A stretch of DNA of 40,228 nt from a virus. Shown in pieces: positions 8,125 to 15,156 of the stretch. The DNA lies in IMG/VR virus record IMGVR_UViG_3300045431_000812, positions 1 to 40,228 of that record. One strand, written 5' to 3'. The notes beneath the pieces were generated by a model that made no database searches, had not been told where the DNA came from, and saw only the letters and a list, made by a program, of their open reading frames with translations. Both the position numbers and the translations under genes were made by a program. How positions within the stretch are numbered: position 1 is the first letter of the stretch; each line of letters begins with the position of its first letter.

Positions 8125-8336
8125 CGGGCGGCAGCTCCGCTCACCAGGCGCAGGGCGGGCAGCGCCCGCTTGATCGGATAGGGGCCGAGATAAGGGCGCG
8201 CCGGTCCGCGCGCGGGTTCGGCGCAACCGCCGCACAGGCGGACAAAGCCGCGGTCGTTCATGAAGGAGTCGAACAGGCTCCGGTAACGGACGCCGCAGCC
8301 ATCGCAGGCTGGTTGATGGTGCAGATCGATAGGCAA
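8121..8336 (-). CDS. Small zinc-binding protein (71 aa)
   Basis: Two pairs of cysteines, CDGCG near residue 11 and CGGC near 37, predict a zinc ribbon. The only start that keeps both pairs is TTG at 8336, with GGGGGA a few bases upstream; an ATG further in (MNDRGF) would lose the first pair. The protein ends in the GTGA overlap that starts the primase. It is probably a DNA- or RNA-polymerase-associated accessory factor, but this is inference from size and position. Confidence 0.7.
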   Translation of the reverse strand: MPIDLHHQPACDGCGVRYRSLFDSFMNDRGFVRLCGGCAEPARGPARPYLGPYPIKRALPALRLVSGAAAR

Positions 8337-8347
8337 AGCGTCCCCCT

Positions 8348-8364
8348 CGGCCGCCGCGCGGCCG
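8348..8364. other. GC-rich hairpin in the gap before the small zinc protein gene
   Basis: CGGCCGC and GCGGCCG form a perfect 7-bp stem with a 3-nt loop. On the plus strand it is followed by TCATTCGTTTTTC, which resembles a terminator tail, but no plus-strand gene ends here. On the minus strand it lies upstream of the TTG start of the next early gene and could attenuate or tune it. The rest of 8337-8406 shows no coding sequence. Confidence 0.3.
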
Positions 8365-8406
8365 TCATTCGTTTTTCGGTTTTCGGTTGCGGTCGGCGCC
8401 GGCGGA

Positions 8407-8778
8407 TCAGCCGCCGGCGAACATCGTCAATTGGTCGGGATCATCAGGCGCGTCCCTCGTAGGCGGCATGACGTGCGGCACCTGCTCACGCGGGCAGATA
8501 GGCAGATCGAGATCCGGACGCTCGAGCAGGCCCGGATTGTAGGAGTGGCGAAAGACCAGCTCGAGGCCGAAGGTATGACCGCAGCCTGTGTTGGTGCAGT
8601 GCGCGTCGATATGCTTGACGCGCTCGGTCACGCGGACGCTGCGGCGGATGAAGCATGGCGCCTCGCATTTCGGGCAGGTGATGAGCGCATTATGCTTTGC
8701 GCGCTCCCCGCCCGAGCTGGTGCGAAACTGCAGCGGTGCTTCAATCAGTGGGCGCGTCGGACGGCGGTCGATGTTCAC
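8407..8778 (-). CDS. ogr: Ogr/Delta-like zinc-finger late transcription activator
   Basis: The 123-aa protein contains the Ogr/Delta signature: CPKC at 35-38, an R-S-x-R-V stretch, then C61 and C66 in CTNTGCGHTF, followed by a conserved tail ending near LDLPICP. P2 Ogr and P4 Delta are about 72-166 aa activators that bind upstream of late promoters and contact the RNA polymerase alpha subunit. This protein has about 30 extra N-terminal residues and a Pro/Asp-rich C-terminus. GTG 8778 overlaps the preceding TGA. It is encoded in the early operon rather than beside D as in P2. Five matching candidate operators stand before the late operons. Confidence 0.85.
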   Translation of the reverse strand: MNIDRRPTRPLIEAPLQFRTSSGGERAKHNALITCPKCEAPCFIRRSVRVTERVKHIDAHCTNTGCGHTFGLELVFRHSYNPGLLERPDLDLPICPREQVPHVMPPTRDAPDDPDQLTMFAGG

Positions 8779-9230
8779 GGCTGATCCCCCTCCAGGCGTT
8801 CGACGGCGGCCAGGCCGTCCTTCATCTTGTCGATCCCCTCCTGAATTTCCTTCTTCGCGCGGCGGATGCTGCGCTGATCGCCGACTGTGCTAGCGGCAAT
8901 CATGGCGGCTATGGCCTCGCCGGTTTCCTTGGCGGCGTCACCGGCGAGGCCCGCCAGGCAGAGGTCGGGGGCGTCTCTGCCGGCGATGTCGAGGCGGAGC
9001 GCATGCAGCCGATGAAAGGGTGCATGGTCACCCCCATGATCGAGGTAGGCACGATCGAGCCGCTCGGCGTCGATCATGCGGATTTCCGTCTCGCAATCGG
9101 GATCTGACCAGTAGCGCACGGTGCGCTCCGAGCGGACACCGCAGATTGCTGCGCAACGGTCCCACCCGATGAGGTTGGCGACAGTGGTGAGCGTCGCCTG
9201 ATAGGTCAGAGGTTCGCGGCGCTTGGTCAC
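8775..9230 (-). CDS. Putative CII-like HTH regulatory protein
   Basis: The 151-aa protein starts at GTG 9230, overlapping the previous TGA as GTGA. Residues about 12-45 (LTTVANLIGWDRCAAICGVRSERTVRYWSDPD) look like a short HTH similar to phage regulatory CII-type proteins. The middle resembles a dimerisation helix, and the C-terminus is a long charged helix. Its place directly after the Cro-like gene fits an early switch or replication regulator. The assignment is by pattern recognition and could be wrong in family. Confidence 0.6.
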   Translation of the reverse strand: MTKRREPLTYQATLTTVANLIGWDRCAAICGVRSERTVRYWSDPDCETEIRMIDAERLDRAYLDHGGDHAPFHRLHALRLDIAGRDAPDLCLAGLAGDAAKETGEAIAAMIAASTVGDQRSIRRAKKEIQEGIDKMKDGLAAVERLEGDQP

Positions 9231-9571
9231 AGGCTGGCCCCCTTCAATTTTGCAGAGCCATTGAAGGAGACGCGGCCTGTCCGCGCATCTAGGCCGCTCA
9301 TGCGGCTGCTCCGGAAGCGATCGACGCCATGAAAGCGCGTCGGCGCGGGCGGCAGATCAACAGGGTAGATATCGGGGCGCAGCCAATGACGAGACACGCC
9401 AGTCGCAGCTTCCACGCGAAGCACGTAATCAGCCGGGATGCGCTTAGAGCTTTGCACCCACTTCCAAACGGCTGTTGGCGAGACGCCGCATATGCGGGCC
9501 AATTCGGATTGAGACCCAAGCTCGTCGATCGCGAGCATCAGCGCCTCAAATGGGGTGAGCGTTTCAACCAT
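9227..9571 (-). CDS. Cro/YdaS-like HTH repressor
   Basis: Starting at ATG 9571, the 114-aa protein begins with a compact HTH: LGSQSELARICGVSPTAVWKWVQSSKRIP, then VLRVEAATGVSRHWLRPDIYP. That arrangement is typical of YdaS/Cro-like phage proteins. It is the first gene of the leftward early operon and lies opposite the S24-type repressor, the arrangement of a lambda-like cro/cI pair. Its start codon sits inside a perfect palindrome (CAACCATGGTTG), so the protein or its partner may block its own translation start and promoter. The C-terminal 40 residues are basic and not recognised. Confidence 0.85.
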   Translation of the reverse strand: MVETLTPFEALMLAIDELGSQSELARICGVSPTAVWKWVQSSKRIPADYVLRVEAATGVSRHWLRPDIYPVDLPPAPTRFHGVDRFRSSRMSGLDARTGRVSFNGSAKLKGASL

Positions 9572-9656
9572 GGTTGATTGTTTAACTAAAGTTGTAGGTG
9601 CCCGCAACAAGAAAAGTTGCCTCGCTGATTTTTACCAAAGTTGTAAGGAACAAAGC
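9565..9656. promoter_or_regulatory. Divergent cro/repressor operator and promoter region
   Basis: This AT-richer interval separates the two regulators. It contains the perfect 12-bp palindrome CAACCATGGTTG (9565-9576). It also holds two copies of a half-site block, ACTAAAGTTGTAGG (9585-9598) and ACCAAAGTTGTAAGG (9634-9648), and the dyad GCAAC-N7-GTTGC (9604-9620). All share the half-site GTTG/CAAC, as expected for cooperative operators. A leftward promoter could be TTGTTG then 16 nt then TAGTTA on the minus strand. A rightward one is not clear. The AAGGA at 9645-9649 is the ribosome site for the repressor. Confidence 0.6.
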
Positions 9657-10322
9657 GTGTTTCGCGCTGACCGCCTCATCGCTCTGATGACAGAGAGGGG
9701 AATATCCCAGAGCGAGTTAGCGCGTCGCGTTGGCGTTTCTGCAACGGCCATCTGGAAGTTGATGAATGAACCAGCGCAAGGCTCGAAACACACGCACAAG
9801 ATTGCGCGCGAGCTGGGCACGACTGCCGAATATCTGACTGGCGAAACCAACGAAGGCGGCCAAGGGCGACAGCTTATTGCCGCAACGGCATCTGAGCCGG
9901 AGATCGATGAAGACTTAGTTGAGATCGACAGCATCGATCTGAAATATGGCATGGGCGGCAGCTTCCTCGACACCGATCATGTCGAGGTGGAAAAGGTGAA
10001 ATTCGCCCGGGCGTGGATCCGGCAATTCACCAATTCGCCTCCGGAAATGCTCTGCACGACGAAGGGCATTGGCGACTCGATGATGCCCACGATCCATGAC
10101 CAGGACGTCGTCATCATTGATCGATCGCAGACGCGCCCCGAAATGGGCGACATGATCTGGGCGGTGGTCTATTCCGGGTGGGGCATGATCAAGCGCCTGC
10201 GGGCGCTGCCTGATGGGAGGATTCGCATCAGCTCCGACAATCAGCTGGTCCGCGACGAATATGCCAGCGACGGCGAGCTCTTCATCGTTGGGCGCGTGAT
10301 CGCGGCAGTGAAGAGCCTCTGA
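9657..10322 (+). CDS. CI-like repressor with S24 (LexA-type) peptidase domain
   Basis: The 221-aa protein starts at GTG 9657, with AAGGA seven bases upstream; in-frame codons further upstream run through the operator and look non-coding. Residues about 3-38 form an HTH (SQSELARRVGVSATAIWKL). The C-terminal half is an S24 peptidase fold with nucleophile Ser141 in GDSMMPT and general-base Lys179 in MIKRLR. It should keep the prophage silent and be inactivated by RecA-stimulated self-cleavage after DNA damage. I see no obvious Ala-Gly cleavage pair, so the cleavage site, or cleavability itself, is uncertain. It is translationally coupled to the next gene. Confidence 0.9.
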   Translation: MFRADRLIALMTERGISQSELARRVGVSATAIWKLMNEPAQGSKHTHKIARELGTTAEYLTGETNEGGQGRQLIAATASEPEIDEDLVEIDSIDLKYGMGGSFLDTDHVEVEKVKFARAWIRQFTNSPPEMLCTTKGIGDSMMPTIHDQDVVIIDRSQTRPEMGDMIWAVVYSGWGMIKRLRALPDGRIRISSDNQLVRDEYASDGELFIVGRVIAAVKSL

Positions 10323-10753
10323 TGGAGTTGACGCCTGCCCCGCTCCGAGCGCTGTCGCTCGAGGTGGTGGGCGTACGCCATCCCAATCGCGACGGGTCAA
10401 ACCGAAAATTCGAGATCCTGCTTTGCAAGCCCGGCGACCCGGTCGAGCTGCGGCCCGAGCCTAAGAACAAGCATGACGAGCGCGCGATCGCCGTCTTCAG
10501 TGAGCGCGGCGTCCAACTGGGCTATCTGACAGCCGAGCGGTGCGGGCGGATCGGGCAAATCATGCGCGACGGCCATGAAGTGACTGCGGTGTTTCAGGGC
10601 GTGTCACCGCGAGGCGCGTGGATCCGCGCAGCATTCGATGGCGAGGTGCCTGAGATACAGCACGAGCCTATGGCCGCGCCGCTTTCGACCACCACAGAGG
10701 AAGTCGATCCAACGCCGGAATTTTATCCGGACGAGGAATGGCCGGACGACTGA
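10322..10753 (+). CDS. HIRAN-domain protein
   Basis: The ATG overlaps the repressor stop (TGATG), so the two are translated together during lysogeny. The 143-aa protein carries a HIRAN-like domain (VVGVRHPNRDGSNRKFEI, VELRPEPKNKHDERAIAVFSERGVQLGYL). The HIRAN domain binds 3' DNA ends in HLTF-type helicases and also occurs alone in bacteria and phages. The acidic C-terminal tail (about residues 110-143) is probably disordered. In a repressor operon it could sense damaged or replicating DNA, but no such link has been shown by the sequence. Confidence 0.8.
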   Translation: MELTPAPLRALSLEVVGVRHPNRDGSNRKFEILLCKPGDPVELRPEPKNKHDERAIAVFSERGVQLGYLTAERCGRIGQIMRDGHEVTAVFQGVSPRGAWIRAAFDGEVPEIQHEPMAAPLSTTTEEVDPTPEFYPDEEWPDD

Positions 10754-10774
10754 TCAAACGGACGGGGGGACTTG

Positions 10775-11470
10775 ATGGCAAAAAAGCCGGGGTTGGGCGA
10801 AAGGGAATGCCCGAAGTGCAAGGAAACGATCAAGGCCGACGCTCTGATCTGCAAGCATTGCAGGACCGAATTCACCCCCGACGAAGTTGCGCAAGCGAAA
10901 CAGGCGGCGAAATCGGACAGTCGCATGGCCGGCATCGGCTGCCTTCTCCTCGTGCTGCTGCTAGGATTTTGCTCTTACACCTTGTCGGGTGACGGTACCC
11001 AGAAGAGCGACATACCGGAGAAGCCGGCACCTACAGCCAAGGCCGATGTAATTGCCTTCTACAAGGCTATGATGGATTCCATTTCCGGTTGCGACGCTGC
11101 CGGGAAAAGCATGGCCAGGGCAGGCTCAGCCAATGACGCCGTGGGAGTCTATCAGGCCGCCTCCTTGATGGAGTCGGCGTGCCTCGGCACACCATCGGCA
11201 ATTCGCGCGATCGACGTGCCGCCGTCGGTTGGTAAGGACGCCCATTCCAAACTGACCGAGACGAAGAAAGTATGCGAGAACGCCTATCTGGCAAAATGGT
11301 CTAGCGCCGGCAAAATGAAAGACGCACTCGATGGAGGCGGCATCGCCAAGCTAGCAGCGTTGAAGGAAGAAACTCAAATGGCGCAGGCTGGCACACTGGC
11401 GTGCGCAGCCGGATTGGTCGGCGAGGCCATGACGCTGGGCGCAAGCGACAAGGATCTGGGCGGAGACTGA
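10775..11470 (+). CDS. Membrane-anchored zinc-ribbon protein, putative lysogenic-conversion gene
   Basis: The start is ATG 10775; GGGGGGA lies about 6 nt upstream. The N-terminus is a zinc ribbon (C12, C15, C26, C29). A single membrane segment follows at about residues 51-70, then an Ala/Lys-rich region (to 231 aa) with four more cysteines that would lie outside the membrane. It is the third gene of the repressor operon, so it is likely expressed in the lysogen. That fits a role in superinfection exclusion or host modification, which is inference only. Its TGA stop overlaps the target duplication of the neighbouring insertion sequence but is intact. Confidence 0.7.
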   Translation: MAKKPGLGERECPKCKETIKADALICKHCRTEFTPDEVAQAKQAAKSDSRMAGIGCLLLVLLLGFCSYTLSGDGTQKSDIPEKPAPTAKADVIAFYKAMMDSISGCDAAGKSMARAGSANDAVGVYQAASLMESACLGTPSAIRAIDVPPSVGKDAHSKLTETKKVCENAYLAKWSSAGKMKDALDGGGIAKLAALKEETQMAQAGTLACAAGLVGEAMTLGASDKDLGGD

Positions 11471-11476
11471 TTTTAC
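11469..11476. repeat. Target-site duplication, left copy (GATTTTAC)
   Basis: GATTTTAC directly precedes the left inverted repeat and is repeated at 13741-13748 directly after the right one. Eight bases is the usual duplication length for the ISL3 family. The left copy includes the last two bases of the TGA stop of the upstream gene. Confidence 0.9.
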
Positions 11477-11500
11477 GGCTATTCGGATTTCGGCGTTGAA
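11477..11500 (+). repeat. Left terminal inverted repeat of the ISL3 element
   Basis: GGCTATTCGGATTTCG followed by GCGTTGAA; it matches the right end at 22 of 24 positions. The transposase stop codon TAG lies inside this repeat at 11479-11481. Confidence 0.9.
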
Positions 11501-12870
11501 GCCGAACCATCTGCGAACCATCTCGCCGTGTTGAAACGGTTGCAGCTTTGGCACACGCGCTTCGTCTTCTCGCGGTCGAGCCACTGCATGATGGCAGGCT
11601 CGAACAGGCCAAGGCACTCGGTGCACTGGACGAGCTTGGCGCGGGCAGCGGCAGCGGCGGCCTTCTCCGCCTTCACTCGCGATGGACGCTTGCCGAACAG
11701 AGCGCGAGCGCGGATGTTGTCGAAGTTGTATCCAGAGCCGAGCCGGTTGGTCATCTTGATGACGCGGTTGCGCGCCTCGGTCGGCGCGTTGGTCCAGCGG
11801 CCATGACCGAAGTAGTTCAGGATCTCCGGCTCCCAGTTGGTAGTCGCGGTCACGACGGGGCGGAAAAGTGCCTTCAGGTGTGGCGGAATGCTGTCGCGCC
11901 ACGCGTCCAGCGCCTGCTTCGCGGTGGCCATCTTGCGGGCCTTCCAGATGTCCATGAACGCCTCCTTGCATTCATAGGCACCGCGCAACTCGGGTGTGTT
12001 CTTCAGCCAGCCATCAAGGTCGAGCAGCTCGCGGGCGGACAGCTGATAGGGGCGGCGCAGGAACATGTACTTGCCGCGCTTCAGCACCTTGCGGTCCTTT
12101 TTGGTCAGCAGGCTCTGGTAGCGTCGCCTCGCGGTTTCCATCACGTCGTTCGCGAGGCGCATGACGTGCCACTTGTCGACGATGAGGACGGCCTGCGGCA
12201 TCGCGTAGTGCACAGCCGACTTGTAGGGCCGCCACATGTCCGTCGTGACTACCTCGACCTTCTCCCGATCGCGCAGGTTCATGAGGAAGTTGGTCACCGG
12301 ACCCTGCCAGCGGTTCGGCAGGATCTCGATCGGCCAACTGGTCTCGATGTCGACGAAGATGGCGCGCATCTCGTCGGCCAGGAACAGTTCGTCGATGCCG
12401 AGGATGCGCGGCGCACGCATTCCGCGTTCATGCGCGGCGGACAGCCGCTCGGCCTGGGCCTTGCCGATGATACGAATGGTCTTCTCGTGTATTCCGACAT
12501 CCTCGGCGACGTGCGTGTTCGGCTTCAGCAGGCACTGGCGCTCGATGTATTCGCGACAGCGGTGCGTCATCCGCCGATCCTCGTCCATGTCCGGCAGCGG
12601 CTGCACGAACGTGGCCTTGCAGTTCACCAGGTCGCGGCACCGATAGCGCTGTCGCTTGACGTTGATGAAGGTCTGCCGGCCGTGGACTGGGGCGTCCGCG
12701 AACTTGATCCTGCTGACGCCGTAGCGGTGCGGCTTCTGGTCAGCCAGCCCGCATGCGAGGCAGTGATCCGGCACGACGTCATAGGTCGCGTCGATCTGGT
12801 AAGCGCCATCGCCATCGATCTCGACGTTCGTCACGGTCCAATTGGGCAGATAAAGCAGATTCGACATCAT
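11479..12870 (-). CDS. tnp: ISL3-family DDE transposase
   Basis: The 463-aa length is normal for the family. The N-terminus has a zinc-binding region (CLACG near residue 37 and further cysteines to NCKATF near 85), then an HTH. The DDE catalytic core shows GIDELF, then TTDMWRPY and WHVMRLAND, and the final glutamate in TNAPTEARNRVIK. A cysteine pair (CTECLGL, CQSC) near the C-terminus could form a second zinc site. The enzyme cuts and joins the 24-bp ends. A start at 12867 is possible because the gene begins with two ATGs. The frame is intact. Confidence 0.95.
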   Translation of the reverse strand: MMSNLLYLPNWTVTNVEIDGDGAYQIDATYDVVPDHCLACGLADQKPHRYGVSRIKFADAPVHGRQTFINVKRQRYRCRDLVNCKATFVQPLPDMDEDRRMTHRCREYIERQCLLKPNTHVAEDVGIHEKTIRIIGKAQAERLSAAHERGMRAPRILGIDELFLADEMRAIFVDIETSWPIEILPNRWQGPVTNFLMNLRDREKVEVVTTDMWRPYKSAVHYAMPQAVLIVDKWHVMRLANDVMETARRRYQSLLTKKDRKVLKRGKYMFLRRPYQLSARELLDLDGWLKNTPELRGAYECKEAFMDIWKARKMATAKQALDAWRDSIPPHLKALFRPVVTATTNWEPEILNYFGHGRWTNAPTEARNRVIKMTNRLGSGYNFDNIRARALFGKRPSRVKAEKAAAAAARAKLVQCTECLGLFEPAIMQWLDREKTKRVCQSCNRFNTARWFADGSASTPKSE

Positions 12871-12909
12871 GGCCTTGGTGCCCGATGCTCCTCACGATGT
12901 GGAGTCAGT

Positions 12910-13659
12910 TCAGGCGGCCATTTCCTGTTCGGCCAGCGCGCACATGATCGAGCATTCGAAAGCCGGTTCTGTTCGATGGTCCCCGTCTTCCGGCCGGAGC
13001 ATTCGCAGCGAGATCCGCTCACCGCGACGAACGTGAAACCACGAGCCAGGACCAAGCTCGTCCTGAATACTGGCCATGCGTTCGAACTGGTCCGGGAAGT
13101 GGACCCGGATCATGTTCCAGTAGCCCATCCCGCCCTTCGGGCAGCCGATGCAATTGTTGTTGTTGAAACCAAGGCGATACATCACCGGGATATCAATGCC
13201 GGCGCGCTCGACGATCGCCATGCAATCCGACCTCGTGAGGCCACGCTCGATCAGCGGAAACCTCATGAGCTCGGCGCTTCCAGCCTTCAGCCTGATAGCA
13301 CGTTCAGCGTCCCGCCTGTCGGAAGTGAAACCGAACAGGAGCGTGTCTGTCGGATGGTAGTAGCCGTGAAACGGCGCCATTTTCATCTCAACTCGACACT
13401 TCGCACCCTGGTGCGAAACGATGAACCGCTCGCGACGGTAGACATCCCAAATGTCTTCATATTCGTCGCTCGCCAGAACGGTGACCTTCTTGCCAAACCA
13501 TTCTTCGCAGTCGGCCATGAAGCGCTCATTGTCCTCATGCTCGGATCGCGTATCGCTTCGCACTATTTCGACCCGATCATGACCAAACTCGGCGAGCGCC
13601 AATTTCGCCGTCACCGCAGACGGAATGCCACACGAATATCGAACAACAACGCGATCCAT
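12910..13659 (-). CDS. PP-loop ATPase, PAPS-reductase-like, passenger of the insertion sequence
   Basis: The 249-aa protein begins with a PP-loop variant, YSCGIPSAVTAK (residues 8-19), which binds the pyrophosphate of ATP. CRVEMKMAP follows, and near residue 178 a cysteine motif CIGCPKGG. The pattern matches phage proteins annotated as phosphoadenosine phosphosulfate reductase-like. Relatives of the fold act in sulfur transfer, tRNA thiolation and DNA phosphorothioation (DndC-like). True sulfate reduction is unlikely without the canonical cysteine tail. It lies inside the IS ends, upstream of the transposase in the same direction, so it travels with the element. Its benefit to element or host is unknown. 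Confidence 0.82.
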   Translation of the reverse strand: MDRVVVRYSCGIPSAVTAKLALAEFGHDRVEIVRSDTRSEHEDNERFMADCEEWFGKKVTVLASDEYEDIWDVYRRERFIVSHQGAKCRVEMKMAPFHGYYHPTDTLLFGFTSDRRDAERAIRLKAGSAELMRFPLIERGLTRSDCMAIVERAGIDIPVMYRLGFNNNNCIGCPKGGMGYWNMIRVHFPDQFERMASIQDELGPGSWFHVRRGERISLRMLRPEDGDHRTEPAFECSIMCALAEQEMAA

Positions 13660-13716
13660 CGGCTCACCATTTCAACGTCAAATTCCGATTTTGAGGATAG
13701 CATATGGTTGATCGTT

Positions 13717-13740
13717 TTCAACGCTCAAATCCGAATAGCC
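13717..13740 (-). repeat. Right terminal inverted repeat of the ISL3 element
   Basis: Read on the minus strand it begins GGCTATTCGGATTTGA and continues GCGTTGAA, the same as the left end except at two positions. It lies about 60 nt upstream of the passenger gene start, so promoter signals for that gene must be within 13660-13740. Confidence 0.9.
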
Positions 13741-13748
13741 GATTTTAC
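13741..13748. repeat. Target-site duplication, right copy (GATTTTAC)
   Basis: Second copy of the 8-bp duplication. It contains the whole TAA stop codon of gene D (13745-13747, minus strand), so D is not shortened by the insertion. Confidence 0.9.
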
Positions 13749-14734
13749 GCGCTTTCCAGCGTCACCCTCTGGCGCAACCCTTGCCCCGACATTGACGTCT
13801 CGACGCTCTCGACCAGCCATTTTACCGCATCGATTCGGCTGTTCCATCCGCTCAGCGTCACGCCCTTGTTGGGCATGATGCGGCAGTCGGCGATCGCCAG
13901 ATCATATTCGAAACGATAGCCCCCGCGTTTGCGCTTCTTCGCCTCGGCCTCGGCCGCCTGCTTCGCGTCTGCCTCGCTCGCATAGACCCGCTTTAAGCGC
14001 TTTGGGTTCTTGCCTCCCGTGGAGTGCTTCTTCCTGCGCCCGGCGCCCTGGTCATGCCATTGCGCCTCGACCCCGTCATTCTCGTCCCGCTCCGCGCGCG
14101 TGAAGCTCCACGTCCAGCCATCGCGGCGCGTCAGAGTGAGCGCAGGGATGGCTGTCCCGCTGGGCGTCGTGTCGCTGCCCACCGGCATGAAGATCAGCCG
14201 CCGGTCCTTCCATGTCGCGACGGCATCGAAGCGGCTGCCCAGATCCTTGACGAAGGCCATGTCGGATTTGCCATTCTGGTCGATGGTGATGGTCCGGCCC
14301 GACAGGTCGGGATGCACCTGCGCCGTCACGCCATGGCGACCGGCGATCTCCGCAAGGATTGCGCCCAGCGTGGCGCCCTTCCATGCCTTGGTGCGGCGCT
14401 TGCGATAGCCGCCGGACAAGTCTGCCGATCGCGCGCGAATCGTGATCTTGTCCGGCGGGCCTGAGGCCTCCACTTCATCCACGGTGAAGCGGCCCTTTTC
14501 GACCAGTCCGGCAACGACATCGTCGCCCTGTTCCCAGCCCAGCGCCAAAGCGATGATCTTGCCGGGATCGGGCATGGCCAATCGGCCATCGGCGTTCTGG
14601 AGCGTCAGGCTCAATTCGTCTGCTTCGCCGCCTCGCTTTTCGGTCAGCGTCAATTCCATGTGACGCGGGTTGACCTTTTCGGCCAGATCGACGCCGTCGA
14701 GGGTCAGGCGCAGCCCCGCCTTGTTCGCGGTCAT
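13745..14734 (-). CDS. D: P2 gpD-like tail hub / late control protein
   Basis: The 329-aa length and sequence (LTLDGVDLAEKVNPRHMELTLTEKRGGEADELSL, FTVDEVEASGPPDKITIRA) match the phage late control D family, the gp27-like hub at the tail tip through which the spike is attached. The central region contains a Lys/Arg-rich stretch (GAGRRKKHSTGGKNPKRLKR) that is probably a loop. The ATG overlaps the U stop as ATGA. It is the last gene of the tail operon. In P2 the next gene would be ogr, but here the insertion sequence and repressor operon follow instead. Confidence 0.93.
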   Translation of the reverse strand: MTANKAGLRLTLDGVDLAEKVNPRHMELTLTEKRGGEADELSLTLQNADGRLAMPDPGKIIALALGWEQGDDVVAGLVEKGRFTVDEVEASGPPDKITIRARSADLSGGYRKRRTKAWKGATLGAILAEIAGRHGVTAQVHPDLSGRTITIDQNGKSDMAFVKDLGSRFDAVATWKDRRLIFMPVGSDTTPSGTAIPALTLTRRDGWTWSFTRAERDENDGVEAQWHDQGAGRRKKHSTGGKNPKRLKRVYASEADAKQAAEAEAKKRKRGGYRFEYDLAIADCRIMPNKGVTLSGWNSRIDAVKWLVESVETSMSGQGLRQRVTLESA

Positions 14735-15138
14735 CCGTCGACCCGCTTTAAATCCATGGTGAAATCCTGGCCGCGCGGCAGGCCGCCGGCCATGATGCCG
14801 ACATGGCCCAATTCCATCGCCTCTATCTGGTAATGGCCCATGACATAGCCCCGCCCGTCGACCAGCGGCCAGTTGTCGCCGGTGTCGGCCATTTCGATGA
14901 GGCGGTCTATCGACGCATAGCTGCCCGCGATTTCCGGGACGACCAGGCCGGCGATCGTCACCAGGTCTTCGCCGGGACCGGCGAACTGGCTGGCGGCGCG
15001 GGCGCCGAAACGGTCCATCTCCTCATGCCGCCAGCTGATGCGCCGTTGCAGATCCTGATAAGGGATCGTGTCCATGCCGAAGATGAACATGCCCAGCGTC
15101 ATGAGATGCGCTGGGCTGATGATCGGGAGCGAGGCCAT
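14731..15138 (-). CDS. U: P2 gpU-like tail terminator protein
   Basis: The GpU family signature is clear (MTLGMFIFGMDTIPYQDLQRRISWRHEEMDRFG... DNWPLVDGRGYVMGHYQIEAMELGH). The protein caps the tail tube and joins baseplate or head-proximal tail parts. Three in-frame ATGs are possible (15156, 15147, 15138). I chose 15138 (MASLPIISP) because it leaves about 18 nt after the conserved TCGCGCGCGCGA element, close to the 22-23 nt seen at three other operons, and because GAGG precedes it. The 15156 ATG would touch that element directly. Confidence 0.88.
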   Translation of the reverse strand: MASLPIISPAHLMTLGMFIFGMDTIPYQDLQRRISWRHEEMDRFGARAASQFAGPGEDLVTIAGLVVPEIAGSYASIDRLIEMADTGDNWPLVDGRGYVMGHYQIEAMELGHVGIMAGGLPRGQDFTMDLKRVDG

Positions 15139-15156
15139 TGGCCTCATGTGGGTCAT

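Larger units (their letters stand above)
11477..13740 (-). mobile_element. Complete ISL3-family insertion sequence with passenger gene
   Basis: The 2264-bp element is bounded by 24-bp inverted repeats with two mismatches (both start GGCTATTCGGATTT and continue to GCGTTGAA) and by 8-bp direct repeats GATTTTAC. It encodes a full-length ISL3 transposase and, upstream in the same orientation, a PP-loop protein that is not needed for transposition. Both are on the minus strand. Intact ends, matching target duplications and an uninterrupted transposase indicate a recent, possibly still mobile insertion. It lies between the repressor operon and the late gene D and breaks neither. Confidence 0.92.

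Noticed and set aside
6532-8181. 549-codon plus-strand frame opposite the primase
   Set aside because: Shadow of the primase-helicase; composition is His/Asp/Arg/Ala-rich and no motif is present.
8348-8364. Rho-independent terminator of a plus-strand transcript
   Set aside because: A stem and a short T-run exist but no plus-strand gene is upstream, so only a hairpin is reported.
13660-13740. Passenger gene of the IS being simply a phage gene next to an IS
   Set aside because: The right inverted repeat and target duplication lie beyond the gene (13717-13748), so it is inside the element.
11548-13878. Long plus-strand frame across the insertion sequence
   Set aside because: It is the antisense shadow of the ISL3 transposase and the PP-loop gene, crosses an IS end into gene D, and has no family resemblance.
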